This document shows, piece by piece, positions 56,268-64,000 of a stretch of DNA of 64,000 nucleotides (position 1 is the first letter of the stretch; the number at the start of each line of letters is the position of its first letter). The position numbers and the translations under genes were made by a program. The stretch comes from Gemmatimonadaceae bacterium. GTDB taxonomy: Bacteria > Gemmatimonadota > Gemmatimonadetes > Gemmatimonadales > Gemmatimonadaceae. A model generated the notes under the pieces. The model was not told where the DNA came from, searched no databases, and saw only the letters and a program-made list of their open reading frames with translations. The stretch is taken from NCBI GenBank assembly GCA_025934775.1, contig JAICWO010000002.1, positions 186,001-250,000 on the forward strand. Direction: 5' to 3'.

Positions 56268-56948
56268 ATGCGTGACAAGATTCTCGGCGCGCTCTTCGGC
56301 GCGCTCGCGCTGGTCACGGCCGCCGTCACCGGGTGGTCGGTCAAACGCGAGTTCCTGCCATCGAGATCAAGCGCTGCGCAGATCCCGCATGCACGAACGC
56401 AGTCAGATTGGGTGAAATACACGGCTGCCGGCCATGGCATCGGTGCCGATCGTGCCCCCGTGACAATCGTGGAGTTCGCGGATTTTCAATGCCCGTTTTG
56501 CGCGGAATTTGAACGCGAATTGAGTGTGGTGCGCAGTCGGCACCCGGGCAGCATCCGCCTGATTTTCCGTCACTACCCGCTGAGTATCCATCCACTCGCG
56601 CTGCCAGCGGTGCGCGCGAGCGAGTGCGCTGCGGACCAGCAGCGGTTTACCGAAATGCATGACCTGCTGTACGCGTATCAGGACTCGCTGGGTGACGTGT
56701 CGTGGCAGTGGTACGCCAAGCGCGCCGGCATCACCGACACCACGCGATTCATGACGTGCATGCAGCAAAAGTCAGACATAGTGTCGCTCGCGCGTGATAC
56801 CACCGCTGCATCAGCACTTGGCGTGTCTGGCACGCCGACGCTCCTGATCAACGGTTTGCGACTCGACGGCGCGCCGACGCTTGACTCCCTCGAAGCGTAC
56901 GTCTCGCGCGCCGCTGGGCGGGATGCCCCGGTGCGACCAGGCGCATAG
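56268..56948 (+). CDS. second membrane-anchored DsbA-like thioredoxin
   Basis: A 226-residue protein, paralogue of the preceding gene. Membrane helix at about 4-24. Active site CPFC in VEFADFQCPFCAEFERELSV, and the cis-Pro loop in ALGVSGTPTLLINGLRL. Shared segments with the neighbour include VTYRNYPLS / LIFRHYPLS. GAGG lies before the ATG at 56268; an ATG at 56247 is also in frame. The tandem pair could form an oxidase/isomerase couple for disulfide-rich exported products. Confidence 0.8.
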   Translation: MRDKILGALFGALALVTAAVTGWSVKREFLPSRSSAAQIPHARTQSDWVKYTAAGHGIGADRAPVTIVEFADFQCPFCAEFERELSVVRSRHPGSIRLIFRHYPLSIHPLALPAVRASECAADQQRFTEMHDLLYAYQDSLGDVSWQWYAKRAGITDTTRFMTCMQQKSDIVSLARDTTAASALGVSGTPTLLINGLRLDGAPTLDSLEAYVSRAAGRDAPVRPGA

Positions 56949-57016
56949 CCGTCGCCGGGTCCGTTGTTCGCGTACTGATCTGCCCGCTAAAGATCCGCGG
57001 CAGCGACACGATGCTA

Positions 57017-57066
57017 TTGACCGAACCGACACAGACCGGTATCGTCTTCCTAAACGACTTAGGAAG
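57017..57066 (+). promoter_or_regulatory. second PadR promoter with operator palindrome
   Basis: TTGACC (57017-57022), 17 bases and TATCGT (57040-57045). The palindrome CTTCCTA (57046-57052) / TAGGAAG (57060-57066) follows immediately. Same architecture as at 33628-33680 but with a different palindrome, implying a distinct PadR specificity. Confidence 0.65.
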
Positions 57067-57075
57067 CAATCACGA

Positions 57076-57417
57076 ATGACAGATCGAAAATCTGTCCTGC
57101 CGGGAACCCTCGACCTCCTCATTCTGCGCGCAGTCTCGCTTGGCAGACTGCATGGCTACGGCGTGCTGCTGCGCGTCATGCAGATCACCAGGAATGAATT
57201 GCAGATCGAACAGGGGGCGCTGTATCCGGCGCTGTATCGTCTCGAGCGGCAAGGACTGCTTGCCGCCGAGTGGGGGACGTCGGACAACAATCGGCGGGCG
57301 AAGTTCTATCAGTTGACTCCTGACGGGCGGCGGCGCCTGCAGGAGGAGTCTGACATGTGGCGGGCGATGGTACGCGTGATGAGCGCGGCACTGCATGCCC
57401 GGCCGGGAGAGGCGTAG
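57076..57417 (+). CDS. PadR family transcriptional regulator
   Basis: A 113-residue protein: VLPGTLDLLILRAVSLGRLH, then GYGVLLRVM, QGALYPALYRLERQGLLAAE and WGTSDNNRRAKFYQLT. Clear paralogue of the regulator at 33684-34016. It begins 9 bases after the operator palindrome and ends 2 bases before the permease ATG, so the two are co-transcribed and probably autoregulated. Confidence 0.85.
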   Translation: MTDRKSVLPGTLDLLILRAVSLGRLHGYGVLLRVMQITRNELQIEQGALYPALYRLERQGLLAAEWGTSDNNRRAKFYQLTPDGRRRLQEESDMWRAMVRVMSAALHARPGEA

Positions 57418-57419
57418 TC

Positions 57420-60044
57420 ATGCTTGGCTCCGTGCGTCGCTTTATCTGGCGAGTCGTTCGTCGCGGGAGACTCGATCGAGAGATGTCTGATGAGTTCGCG
57501 CACCACATCGAGCTCCGCGCCGACGACCTGGTGCGAGCCGGCCTCGCCGAGGACGATGCACTGCGCCGCGCTCGTCTCGAATTTGGCAATGTCACCGCGG
57601 CGCAAGAATCCGCTCGCGAGGCGTGGGGCACGCAGTGGATCGATCGCCTACGGCAGGATTGCCGCTATGCGCTTCGTACGCGGCGCCGAAACCCCGGCTT
57701 CGCCAGCATTGCAATCCTGTCACTCGGGCTCGGAATTGGCGCGGTGACCGCGGTGTTCAGCGTCATCAATGCCCTCGACTTCCGTCCGCTTCCGTTCAAG
57801 AGCGCGGACCAGCTGGTCTGGCTAGCTGAAGTGACGCCGCTCGGTCACGATATTTGCTCGCACTGTCCATTTCCGACGTCTGGTCCAACGCTTCATGACT
57901 GGGTAGCGCAGAGCACGTCGTTTTCGGCGGTCGGCGCAGTGAGCAGTGGGAGTTTTGGGTGGGAGCACGGCGACGTCACCGAATCGCTCACCGCGGAGCG
58001 GGCCACGCCCGGATTCTTCGCGATGCTTGGCGCGTATCCTACGTTCGGCCGTGGCTTTGTTGCAGCAGATACCGTTCGCGGGGCGCTGCCAGTGGCGGTC
58101 GTGTCATATGAGTTCTGGGAAGCGCGTCTCGGTGGTGATCCTCGGTTCATCGGAACCCAACTCACAGGGCGTGGCGGCACCCGCTACACCATCGTCGGTG
58201 TGCTCCCGCGTGGCTTTCGATTCAGAGATGATGCTGCCATATGGACGCCGCTTCAGGCGACCGGCACCGGCTCCCGGAACGATCGCCTGCTGACCGCCGT
58301 AGCTCGCCTGAAGCCGGGGCGGACGCTCGCACAGTCGAATAGTGAGCTCGAAGCGATCACGCGACTCATCGCGGGAGAATCTCCCTCAGACTTCCGTGGC
58401 TGGACCGTGCAGGTTGGGACGCTGCGGTCGCTGCTGACGGCGCCGGTTGGGAAGGGCAGGTTCGTACTGTTCGCCATCACAGTGCTCGTGTTGATCATCG
58501 CGTTGCTGAACGTGGCCGGCCTGCTGCTCGGCCGGGCAGTCGGGAGAGAACAAGAGATGGCGATGCGAACTGCACTCGGCGCCGGACGTTCATCGTTGTT
58601 CCGCCAGATGCTCGTGGAAGGAGCCTGCATTGGCGTGACTGGCGGCGCCCTTGGAGTGTGGCTTGCTGTGTGGGCTGTGCGCGCCGCGCCACATTGGATT
58701 GCACTCGACGCCGCCGGCATCGCGGTCAGCGTCGATCAGCGTGTGCTGCTCTTTGCGCTCGTCATTTCGCTTGCTGTCGGTACGGCTGCCGCCCTTTTGC
58801 CGGCGCTGAAGATTGGCTCGTTGGACCTGAATGATGCGTTGCGCAGGCACGTGCAGAACTTCAGTCAGCAGGTTGCACGCACCTCAAACGTACTCATCGC
58901 GCTCCAAGTAGCTGTCGCGCTTGCCGTGGTTACGGCGGCAGGCATTCTCAGTCGCGACTTTCTTGAGTGGCGGTATTTCGATCTCGGATATCGTCCGGAC
59001 AGCCTCTATTTCACCTTCGTCTCGGGTACCGGGGAGCGCGCCAAGGATCCAGCCGCATGGCGACTAGTTGCCGAAGGGGTGCGGGAGCGCATCGCCGCGA
59101 TACCGGGCATCGGCTCAGCGACGCTCGAATATCGAAACGCGAGCCACCCGACCGTGGTGCACCCAGCCGAAGGAACGGCGCAACTGTCGGCGTCTCAGAT
59201 CCCCGCCGTGAAGGGAGTCGATCCGACGTACTTCACGACATTTGGTACCCCTGTATTGGCTGGCCGCAACTTTGGAACGACGGATGGACCAGGCAGCGCG
59301 TCTGTTGCGATTGTGAATCGCGCTGCAGCTCGAGCGTTCTGGCCCGGGGGATCAGCGTTGGGCAAGCGCATCTTCGTCGGCGACAGCATTTCGAATGGGG
59401 AATTATTGATCGTGGTTGGAGTCGTTGAAGATGCCGAGCGGGGCGAACTCGAGGAAAGACACTGGCCGATGGTGTATCGACCCATGCAGCAAACGAAACT
59501 GTATCATGCTGCCGCGGGACTGTACGTGCGTTGCGCCGATTGCGGCAACGGCGCGCTACTGGCGGCGGAGCGCGCCGTGCGGGAATCCACCGGCCGTAGC
59601 GCCACACCATTCAAGTCCGTCATCGACGCGTTGGACACGCAGGTGGTTGGGAGGCAGTCGAGCGCCGTCATACTCGATGCATTCGCAGTATTTGGCTTGC
59701 TGCTCGCAGCCATGGGTGTGTACGGCAGTGTGGCGTACGCGGCGAGCCGGAGGGTCAGAGAAATCGGAATACGTGTTGCGCTCGGCGCACCACGGCGGAC
59801 CGTCGTGCAAGTGGTTGCGCGTCGTGGCCTGATCGTCGCCGGCATCGGTGTTGGAATTGGCATTGTATCGGCGTTGTTGCTCGCTCGCGTCATGAGATTG
59901 CTCGTCGTGGCCACCAGTCCAATGAATGGTTGGATCCTCGCGGGTGCCGCATTGCTGATGCTTTGCGTCGCCGGAGTTGCGGCGATCCTGCCGGCTATTC
60001 GGGCGACGGCCGGCGATGTTCTGATTGCGCTGAGAGCGGACTAG
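57420..60044 (+). CDS. ADOP-family MacB/FtsX-like ABC transporter permease
   Basis: An 874-residue protein with a prefix domain (about 10-75, MSDEFAHHIELRADDLVRAG), a first helix at about 95-115, two MacB-like periplasmic parts and FtsX-type helix triplets near 340-475 and 755-870 (REIGIRVALGAP). Less GC-rich than the paralogue at 34029-36701, in line with the rest of the inserted block. Without its own ATPase it must pair with a separate one; whether it exports the six-cysteine peptide or a small toxic compound is open. Confidence 0.85.
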   Translation: MLGSVRRFIWRVVRRGRLDREMSDEFAHHIELRADDLVRAGLAEDDALRRARLEFGNVTAAQESAREAWGTQWIDRLRQDCRYALRTRRRNPGFASIAILSLGLGIGAVTAVFSVINALDFRPLPFKSADQLVWLAEVTPLGHDICSHCPFPTSGPTLHDWVAQSTSFSAVGAVSSGSFGWEHGDVTESLTAERATPGFFAMLGAYPTFGRGFVAADTVRGALPVAVVSYEFWEARLGGDPRFIGTQLTGRGGTRYTIVGVLPRGFRFRDDAAIWTPLQATGTGSRNDRLLTAVARLKPGRTLAQSNSELEAITRLIAGESPSDFRGWTVQVGTLRSLLTAPVGKGRFVLFAITVLVLIIALLNVAGLLLGRAVGREQEMAMRTALGAGRSSLFRQMLVEGACIGVTGGALGVWLAVWAVRAAPHWIALDAAGIAVSVDQRVLLFALVISLAVGTAAALLPALKIGSLDLNDALRRHVQNFSQQVARTSNVLIALQVAVALAVVTAAGILSRDFLEWRYFDLGYRPDSLYFTFVSGTGERAKDPAAWRLVAEGVRERIAAIPGIGSATLEYRNASHPTVVHPAEGTAQLSASQIPAVKGVDPTYFTTFGTPVLAGRNFGTTDGPGSASVAIVNRAAARAFWPGGSALGKRIFVGDSISNGELLIVVGVVEDAERGELEERHWPMVYRPMQQTKLYHAAAGLYVRCADCGNGALLAAERAVRESTGRSATPFKSVIDALDTQVVGRQSSAVILDAFAVFGLLLAAMGVYGSVAYAASRRVREIGIRVALGAPRRTVVQVVARRGLIVAGIGVGIGIVSALLLARVMRLLVVATSPMNGWILAGAALLMLCVAGVAAILPAIRATAGDVLIALRAD

Positions 60045-60084
60045 GCGCTTGCAGCCTGATTACGCCGATCCCACCTGCACACGC

Positions 60085-60113
60085 TTGACAGATCTCCAAT
60101 CCCGCCCCATACT
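60085..60113 (+). promoter_or_regulatory. promoter of leader ORF, copy 2
   Basis: TTGACA (60085-60090), 17 bases and CATACT (60108-60113), with 7 bases to the leader ATG. Identical spacing to copy 1 at 52533-52561. Confidence 0.7.
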
Positions 60114-60120
60114 GCGACGC

Positions 60121-60204
60121 ATGACCTCTCACTGCCTCCCGGCCTACACGATTACGCCGTTCGCCACCGCCATGTCGGTCGGCGAACTGCTTCGTCGTGT
60201 GTAA
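60121..60204 (+). CDS. 27-residue leader peptide, copy 2
   Basis: 27 codons and TAA. Residues shared with copy 1: M1, T2, L6, P7, T10-T12 (TIT), A15-V20 (ATAMSV), E22, L24, R26 and V27. Only codons for divergent residues and third positions vary, which suggests the peptide sequence itself is selected. No Shine-Dalgarno; the promoter geometry predicts a leaderless transcript. A conserved AGGAGAC-AGCGA stretch follows the stop, then the terminator. Confidence 0.65.
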   Translation: MTSHCLPAYTITPFATAMSVGELLRRV

Positions 60205-60234
60205 CCCGGTAGGAGACCAGCGAGCCAGTACCCG

Positions 60235-60265
60235 CGCCCTTCCGGACACCCCGGAAGGGCGTTTT
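60235..60265 (+). terminator. Rho-independent terminator between leader and ATPase, copy 2
   Basis: Same 11-bp stem CGCCCTTCCGG (60235-60245) / CCGGAAGGGCG (60251-60261), loop ACACC, then TTTT. Transcripts must pass it to reach the exporter genes. Confidence 0.8.
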
Positions 60266-60317
60266 CAGTTTCCCCACGGGTGGTCCGGCTCGGGCGAGCT
60301 CTCACGACGAGACCGCC

Positions 60318-61191
60318 ATGCACGCCGCACAGAACGCCGCCGTCGAAATTCACGATCTTCGCAAGAGCTTCCGCGCGCGCAAAGCGCGCGGCGCGGGGGC
60401 TCGCGCACGCCTGGCCGACCTGGTTGTTCCGCGCACGGAACGCGTGACCGCGGTCGACGGCGTCTCGCTGCGAATCGAGCCGGGCGAGCGCGTCGCGTTC
60501 ATCGGGCCGAACGGAGCAGGGAAGTCGACGACGCTCAAGATCCTCGCGGGGATTCTATATCCCGATTCGGGCACCGTCACGGTCGACGGGCTCGTGCCGT
60601 GGCGATCGCCGCGCGCTCGGCTTCCGCGTCGGCACGGTCTTCGGCCAGCGCTCGCAGCTCTGGTATCAGCTCCCGGCGCGCGCAACGTTCGAGCTGCTCG
60701 GGCACGTGTACGAGCTCCCGCGCGCCGTTCGGCGCGCGCGGCTCGACGCGCTCATCGACGCGTTCGCGCTCGAGCCGCTGCTCGATCGCCCCGTGCGGCA
60801 GCTCTCGCTCGGCGAGCGGATGCGGTGCGAGGTGGCGGCGAGCCTCCTCCACGCGCCGCGCGTGCTCTTTCTCGACGAGCCGACGATCGGCCTCGACGTG
60901 ACGGCGAAGGCGACGATTCGCGAGCTGCTCCAGCATCGCGCGGAAGTCGACGGCACCACGCTCCTGCTCACGTCGCACGACACGGGCGACATCGAGGAGG
61001 TGTGCGACCGGGTCATCATCATCCATCGCGGCCGCATCCTGCTCGATACGGCGATCGAGGAGCTCAAGCGCCGGTATCGGCGGACGCGGCAGGTGACGAT
61101 CGTCGACGACGCGCCGCTCGATGTCGTCATTAGAGATCTCTACGAGGCGGCGGATGACCCGGACCACGAGATGAGGGAGGTTCTGACATGA
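60318..61191 (+). pseudogene. ABC transporter ATP-binding protein, full length but frameshifted
   Basis: The first frame encodes residues 1-95 with Walker A (GPNGAGKST). At about 60604 two bases (CG) present in the left copy are missing. The rest continues in another frame: FRVGTVFGQRSQLWYQLPA, signature LSLGERMRCEVAASLL, Walker B VLFLDEPTIGLD and H-loop TSHD, ending at 61191. The joined product would be about 291 residues, a NatA-like exporter ATPase. Its stop overlaps the first permease ATG. Either the gene is inactive, or slippage in the CG run or a +1 frameshift restores it. Correct reading of the base sequence should be confirmed. Confidence 0.8.
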
Positions 61192-62009
61192 CGACATCGT
61201 CCGCGGCGACGGCCAACGCCAGGCATCTCGCGAAGTACGGCGCGTTCATCCGCGTCGGCTTCGCCGAGGCGCGCGCCGAGCCGGGAGAGCTGTACGCCCG
61301 CGCCGCGTTTCTCGTCGTCATCCTCGGGGTTTTCTCGGCGCTCTGGCGCGCCGTCGGCGCCGTCGGCACGGGCGGCACTGGCACGGCGGATCGCGGCACG
61401 ATGGTCTGGTATCTCGCGATGACGGAATGGATGCTGATGAGCGCCCCGCAGCTCCACTTCGACATCGAGGCGGACGTGCGCCGCGGCGACGTGGCGCACC
61501 AGATCGCGCGGCCCGCGTCGTATCTCGCTTCTCACGTGGCGCGCGGCATCGGCGCGCTCGGATTTCGCGCGCCGCTGCTGTTGGTCGTCGCGTGTGGCGC
61601 GGGCGCGGCCTTCGGTGGGCGACCGGCGCACCCTGTGACGCTCGCGGGCATCGTCGGGATCGGCATCGCGGCGGCGATCTCGATGTCGGTGTGGTACGAG
61701 TCGATCGGGCTGCTCGCCTTCTGGCTCGGCGACATCGCGCCTGTGTACTGGATCTGGCAGAAGCTGACGTTCGTGCTCGGCGGCCTGCTCCTGCCGCTCA
61801 CGTTCTATCCGAGCCTCGTGATTCACATTGCGATGCTCACGCCGTTTCCTGCGCTCCTCACCGGACCGGCGTCGTTCGTCTTCGTGCACCCGCTGATCGG
61901 CGCGGCGGAGTTGATCACACTGTTGGTATTCTGGTTCTGTATCGCTTGCGTGGCCGCGACGCTGCTGTTCCGCCGCGCCACGCGCATATTGCAAGTCAAC
62001 GGAGGGTGA
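61188..62009 (+). CDS. ABC-2 type permease subunit (PF06182-like)
   Basis: A 273-residue protein with about six membrane helices (about 37-58, 75-95, 120-145, 152-175, 195-215 and 235-258). It resembles the DUF990/PF06182 exporter permeases that come in pairs after one ATPase gene. ATG overlaps the ATPase stop (ATGA), so the three exporter genes form one operon. Substrate unknown; relatives are linked to drug or peptide export. Confidence 0.8.
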   Translation: MTTSSAATANARHLAKYGAFIRVGFAEARAEPGELYARAAFLVVILGVFSALWRAVGAVGTGGTGTADRGTMVWYLAMTEWMLMSAPQLHFDIEADVRRGDVAHQIARPASYLASHVARGIGALGFRAPLLLVVACGAGAAFGGRPAHPVTLAGIVGIGIAAAISMSVWYESIGLLAFWLGDIAPVYWIWQKLTFVLGGLLLPLTFYPSLVIHIAMLTPFPALLTGPASFVFVHPLIGAAELITLLVFWFCIACVAATLLFRRATRILQVNGG

Positions 62010-62014
62010 CACGC

Positions 62015-62815
62015 ATGGAACGATCGACCGTCCGAGGCACGCTTCGATTCTCCGCCGCCCTCGCGCGCACGGCGCTCGCGGGCGCCATGGCGCATCGCGG
62101 GACGTTCCTGCTCCAGGCGGGGCTCATGGCGCTCAACAACGCGATCTTCTTCACGTTCTGGATCGTGCTGTTGCATCGCGTGCACACCGTGCGCGGCTAC
62201 GGGCTGCGCGACATGACGCTGCTCTACGGCATCGTCGCCGCCGGCGTCGGGCTCGCGATGATCGTCGCCGGCGGCGTGCGGCAGCTCGCGCGCGTCGTTC
62301 AGGATGGCGAGCTCGATGCGGTGCTCGCCCAACCCAAACCGACGCTGCTCTACGTGCTCGGCCGGCGTTCGGGCGCGTCGGGCGTCGGTGACTTGGCCAC
62401 GGGGATCGTGATGATCGCGCTCTCGGGCGCGGTGCATGCGTCCACGGTGCCGCCCCTCGTCCTGGCGATCGTCGCGAGCGCGGTCGTAATCGTCTCGTCG
62501 GGCGTGATGTTCGGCAGCCTCGCATTCTGGCTCGGTCCCGTGGATGCGGCGACGCGCCAGCTCTTCGAGCTCGTGATCACGTTCGCGATCTACCCCGAGC
62601 CATTGTTCGGTGGCGCGTTGCGCGTGCTGTTGTTCACGCTCGTGCCGTCGGCGTTCGTGGGCTATGTCCCCGCGCGCCTGGTGCAGTCGCCGACGGTGGG
62701 CTTGGGCCTCGAGCTGTTCGCGATTGCCGCGATCTACGCGATGGTCGCGAGTTGGGTGTTCGGGCGCGGGCTGCGGTCGTACTGCGGAGGGAGCCGGTTC
62801 GAGCTCGTGGGTTAG
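62015..62815 (+). CDS. ABC-2 type permease subunit, second
   Basis: A 266-residue protein with six predicted helices (for example ALNNAIFFTFWIVLL, LYGIVAAGVGLAMIVAGG, LVLAIVASAVVIVSSGVMFG, LGLELFAIAAIYAMVASWVF). Good ribosome binding site GGAGGGTG. It pairs with the preceding subunit to form the membrane channel. Its 3' end overlaps the convergent sigma-factor gene by four bases. Confidence 0.8.
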   Translation: MERSTVRGTLRFSAALARTALAGAMAHRGTFLLQAGLMALNNAIFFTFWIVLLHRVHTVRGYGLRDMTLLYGIVAAGVGLAMIVAGGVRQLARVVQDGELDAVLAQPKPTLLYVLGRRSGASGVGDLATGIVMIALSGAVHASTVPPLVLAIVASAVVIVSSGVMFGSLAFWLGPVDAATRQLFELVITFAIYPEPLFGGALRVLLFTLVPSAFVGYVPARLVQSPTVGLGLELFAIAAIYAMVASWVFGRGLRSYCGGSRFELVG

Positions 62816-63684
62816 CCCGCGAGCTCCTCCAGCTCCATCGCCGCGAGCGCATCACGATCGGCGACGGCGTCGAGCGCGGCGATCTTGCCGTTCGCGAACG
62901 TGACCTCGAGCACGAGCAGCAGACGTCCCTTGGGTCGTACGAGAACTCCAATCGTTCCGTCGATGAGGCCCGGCACGGCGGCCTGTGCGCGTCCGTTGAA
63001 ATATCCGGCGACGAGCTCGGCGCCGCGCGCCTCGGCCGGTCCACCCATGCGGATCCCCTGCGCGTCGGAGCGAAGAACGACGTCGGGATCGAGCACCGCG
63101 ACGAGCGCCGCGAAGTCGCCGGACTTCGCCGCGGCGACGAAGGCTTCGACGATCTCCCGCTTTCGCGTGCGATCGAGGTCGCCGGTCGTCCCGCCCTGCA
63201 CGCGGCGCCGCGCGCGGCTCGCGAGCTGGCGCGTGGCGACGGGCGTGCGTCCAACGATCGGCGCGATCTCGTCGAACGGAAGATCGAACATGTCGTGGAG
63301 CACGAACGCGACGCGCTCCGCCGGCTCGAGCGTCTCGAGCACCACGAGCAGCGCGAGCCCGACCGAGTCGGCGAGCTCGACTTCCTCGTCGGGCGAGCGC
63401 GGCCGGCGTTGCTCGATCGCGGCCTCCGGTTCGATCCCATCCAACGTTTCCTCGTGCCGCGCGTTGCGTGCGCGGAGCATGTCGAGGCAGACGCGACCAA
63501 CGACCGTCGTCATCCAGCCCTCGAGATTGTCGACGCTCGACGCATCGGCGCGGCTGATGCGGAGCCACGCCTCCTGCACGGCGTCGTCCGCTTCGGCGGC
63601 CGAGCCGAGCATGCGATAGCCGATGCGCCGCAGATGCGCACGGTGTTCGTCGAATCGTCGGGCCAGCAGCTCGCGTTCATCCAT
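62812..63684 (-). CDS. ECF41-type sigma factor (SigJ-like) with SnoaL-like C-terminal domain
   Basis: A 290-residue protein: region 2 (YRMLGSAAEADDAVQEAWLR), region 4 (LHDMFDLPFDEIAPIVGRTP) and a C-terminal NTF2/SnoaL-like domain (about 175-290, FVAAAKSGDFAALVAVLDPD). ECF41 factors are controlled by this fused domain and sit beside carboxymuconolactone decarboxylase genes, which is the case here in divergent orientation. Confidence 0.9.
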   Translation of the reverse strand: MDERELLARRFDEHRAHLRRIGYRMLGSAAEADDAVQEAWLRISRADASSVDNLEGWMTTVVGRVCLDMLRARNARHEETLDGIEPEAAIEQRRPRSPDEEVELADSVGLALLVVLETLEPAERVAFVLHDMFDLPFDEIAPIVGRTPVATRQLASRARRRVQGGTTGDLDRTRKREIVEAFVAAAKSGDFAALVAVLDPDVVLRSDAQGIRMGGPAEARGAELVAGYFNGRAQAAVPGLIDGTIGVLVRPKGRLLLVLEVTFANGKIAALDAVADRDALAAMELEELAG

Positions 63685-63808
63685 CGGTCACACTCTCGCA
63701 TTGCGTTACGTCATGATCATGACGGATGGCAGCGCTCGAATGTGACGGAGCGACTCGCGCGCGCGCTGCGGACGAACGCACGATAACCGATTCAATGAGG
63801 AGTGAACG

Positions 63809-64000
63809 ATGCCAAAGCTTCCACAATCGACCGCCGTGGCCGAGCCGCCGGTCGTGATCGAACCGCGCCTGGACAACCCCGCGGCTCTCATGCCCGACGC
63901 GTTGGAAGGCATTCAGAAGCTGCTCGTCGCCGTGCACAAGGGCGGCCTGCCGGAGAGCACGATCGCGCTCACCCACATGCGTGCCAGCCAGATCAACGGA
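63809..64000 (+). CDS. carboxymuconolactone decarboxylase / AhpD-like protein (3' end outside window)
   Basis: The first 64 residues only. RLDNPAALMPDALEGIQKLL, GGLPESTIALTHMRASQING match the N-terminal part of CMD-family proteins; the C-x-x-C that follows in the family is beyond the edge. ATGAGGAG precedes the start. It is divergent from and probably a target of the ECF41 factor. Confidence 0.8.
   Translation, partial: MPKLPQSTAVAEPPVVIEPRLDNPAALMPDALEGIQKLLVAVHKGGLPESTIALTHMRASQING

Larger units (their letters stand above)
60085..60659. repeat. long direct repeat, copy 2
   Basis: Colinear with 52533-53105. Differences include 4 extra bases between leader and terminator and a 2-bp deletion near 60604 in the ATPase frame. 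Confidence 0.85.

Noticed and set aside
52533..60659. Interpretation of the repeat-flanked block as a classical transposon
   Set aside because: No transposase, integrase or short terminal inverted repeats were found, so only a direct-repeat-flanked island is claimed.

Overview
The window is high-GC bacterial chromosome with many traits I associate with Gemmatimonadota (probably Gemmatimonadaceae): secreted sortilin/VPS10-like Asp-box propellers with signal peptides, Ser/Thr kinases fused to PD40-type propellers, PadR regulators paired with large ADOP/MacB-like permeases, small lipoproteins with a TonB-plug-like signature, transmembrane SARP/BTAD regulators and many secreted amidohydrolases. 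This assignment is inference from gene content; there is no rRNA or marker gene here. I recognise no tRNA, rRNA, CRISPR array, transposase or integrase.

Layout. 1-3.6 kb: small membrane protein, a pseudokinase/coiled-coil/TM protein and a plug-like lipoprotein. 3.6-18.3 kb: secreted hydrolytic and metabolic genes (PHM-like copper protein, GH9 glycosidase, two sortilin-like propellers, thioesterase, DEAD-box helicase, Gfo/Idh/MocA oxidoreductase, amidohydrolase) separated by several families of palindromic or tandem intergenic repeats. 18.2-23 kb: a second amidohydrolase, then a three-gene operon that looks like a tripartite alpha-pore-forming toxin (HBL/Nhe/Ahl type). 23.2-32 kb: a methyltransferase and a cohesin/dockerin-like secreted metalloprotease operon divergent from a membrane-spanning SARP regulator. 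32-43.3 kb: small enzymes and regulators, the first PadR/ADOP pair, an ArsR gene whose operator encodes its own N-terminus, a truncated SRPBCC gene, lipoproteins, an epimerase and a HEAT-cyclophilin fusion. 43.4-52.4 kb: receptor-like kinase, FAD oxidoreductase, secreted nuclease with lamin-tail domains, and an ECF sigma factor paired with a YCII protein.

52.5-62.8 kb is the most unusual part. A promoter, a leaderless 27-codon leader ORF, a Rho-independent terminator and the 5' part of an ABC ATPase gene occur twice in the same orientation, about 7.5 kb apart. The left ATPase copy is cut off after the Q-loop. The right copy is full length but carries a 2-bp deletion, so the two are defective in complementary ways. 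Between them lies a block with visibly different, less GC-rich codon use: an ECF-like sigma factor, a phosphoribosyltransferase-like protein, a secreted six-cysteine peptide, two membrane-anchored DsbA-like thioredoxins and a second PadR/ADOP pair. After the right copy come two ABC-2 type permeases completing the exporter. The window ends with an ECF41-type sigma factor divergent from a carboxymuconolactone decarboxylase-like gene.

Recurring themes are secretion (most products carry signal peptides or lipoboxes), one-component autoregulation through palindromes at promoters, probable leaderless transcripts, and gene damage (frameshifts or truncations at about 24.2, 36.9, 37.5, 39.75, 53.1 and 60.6 kb).
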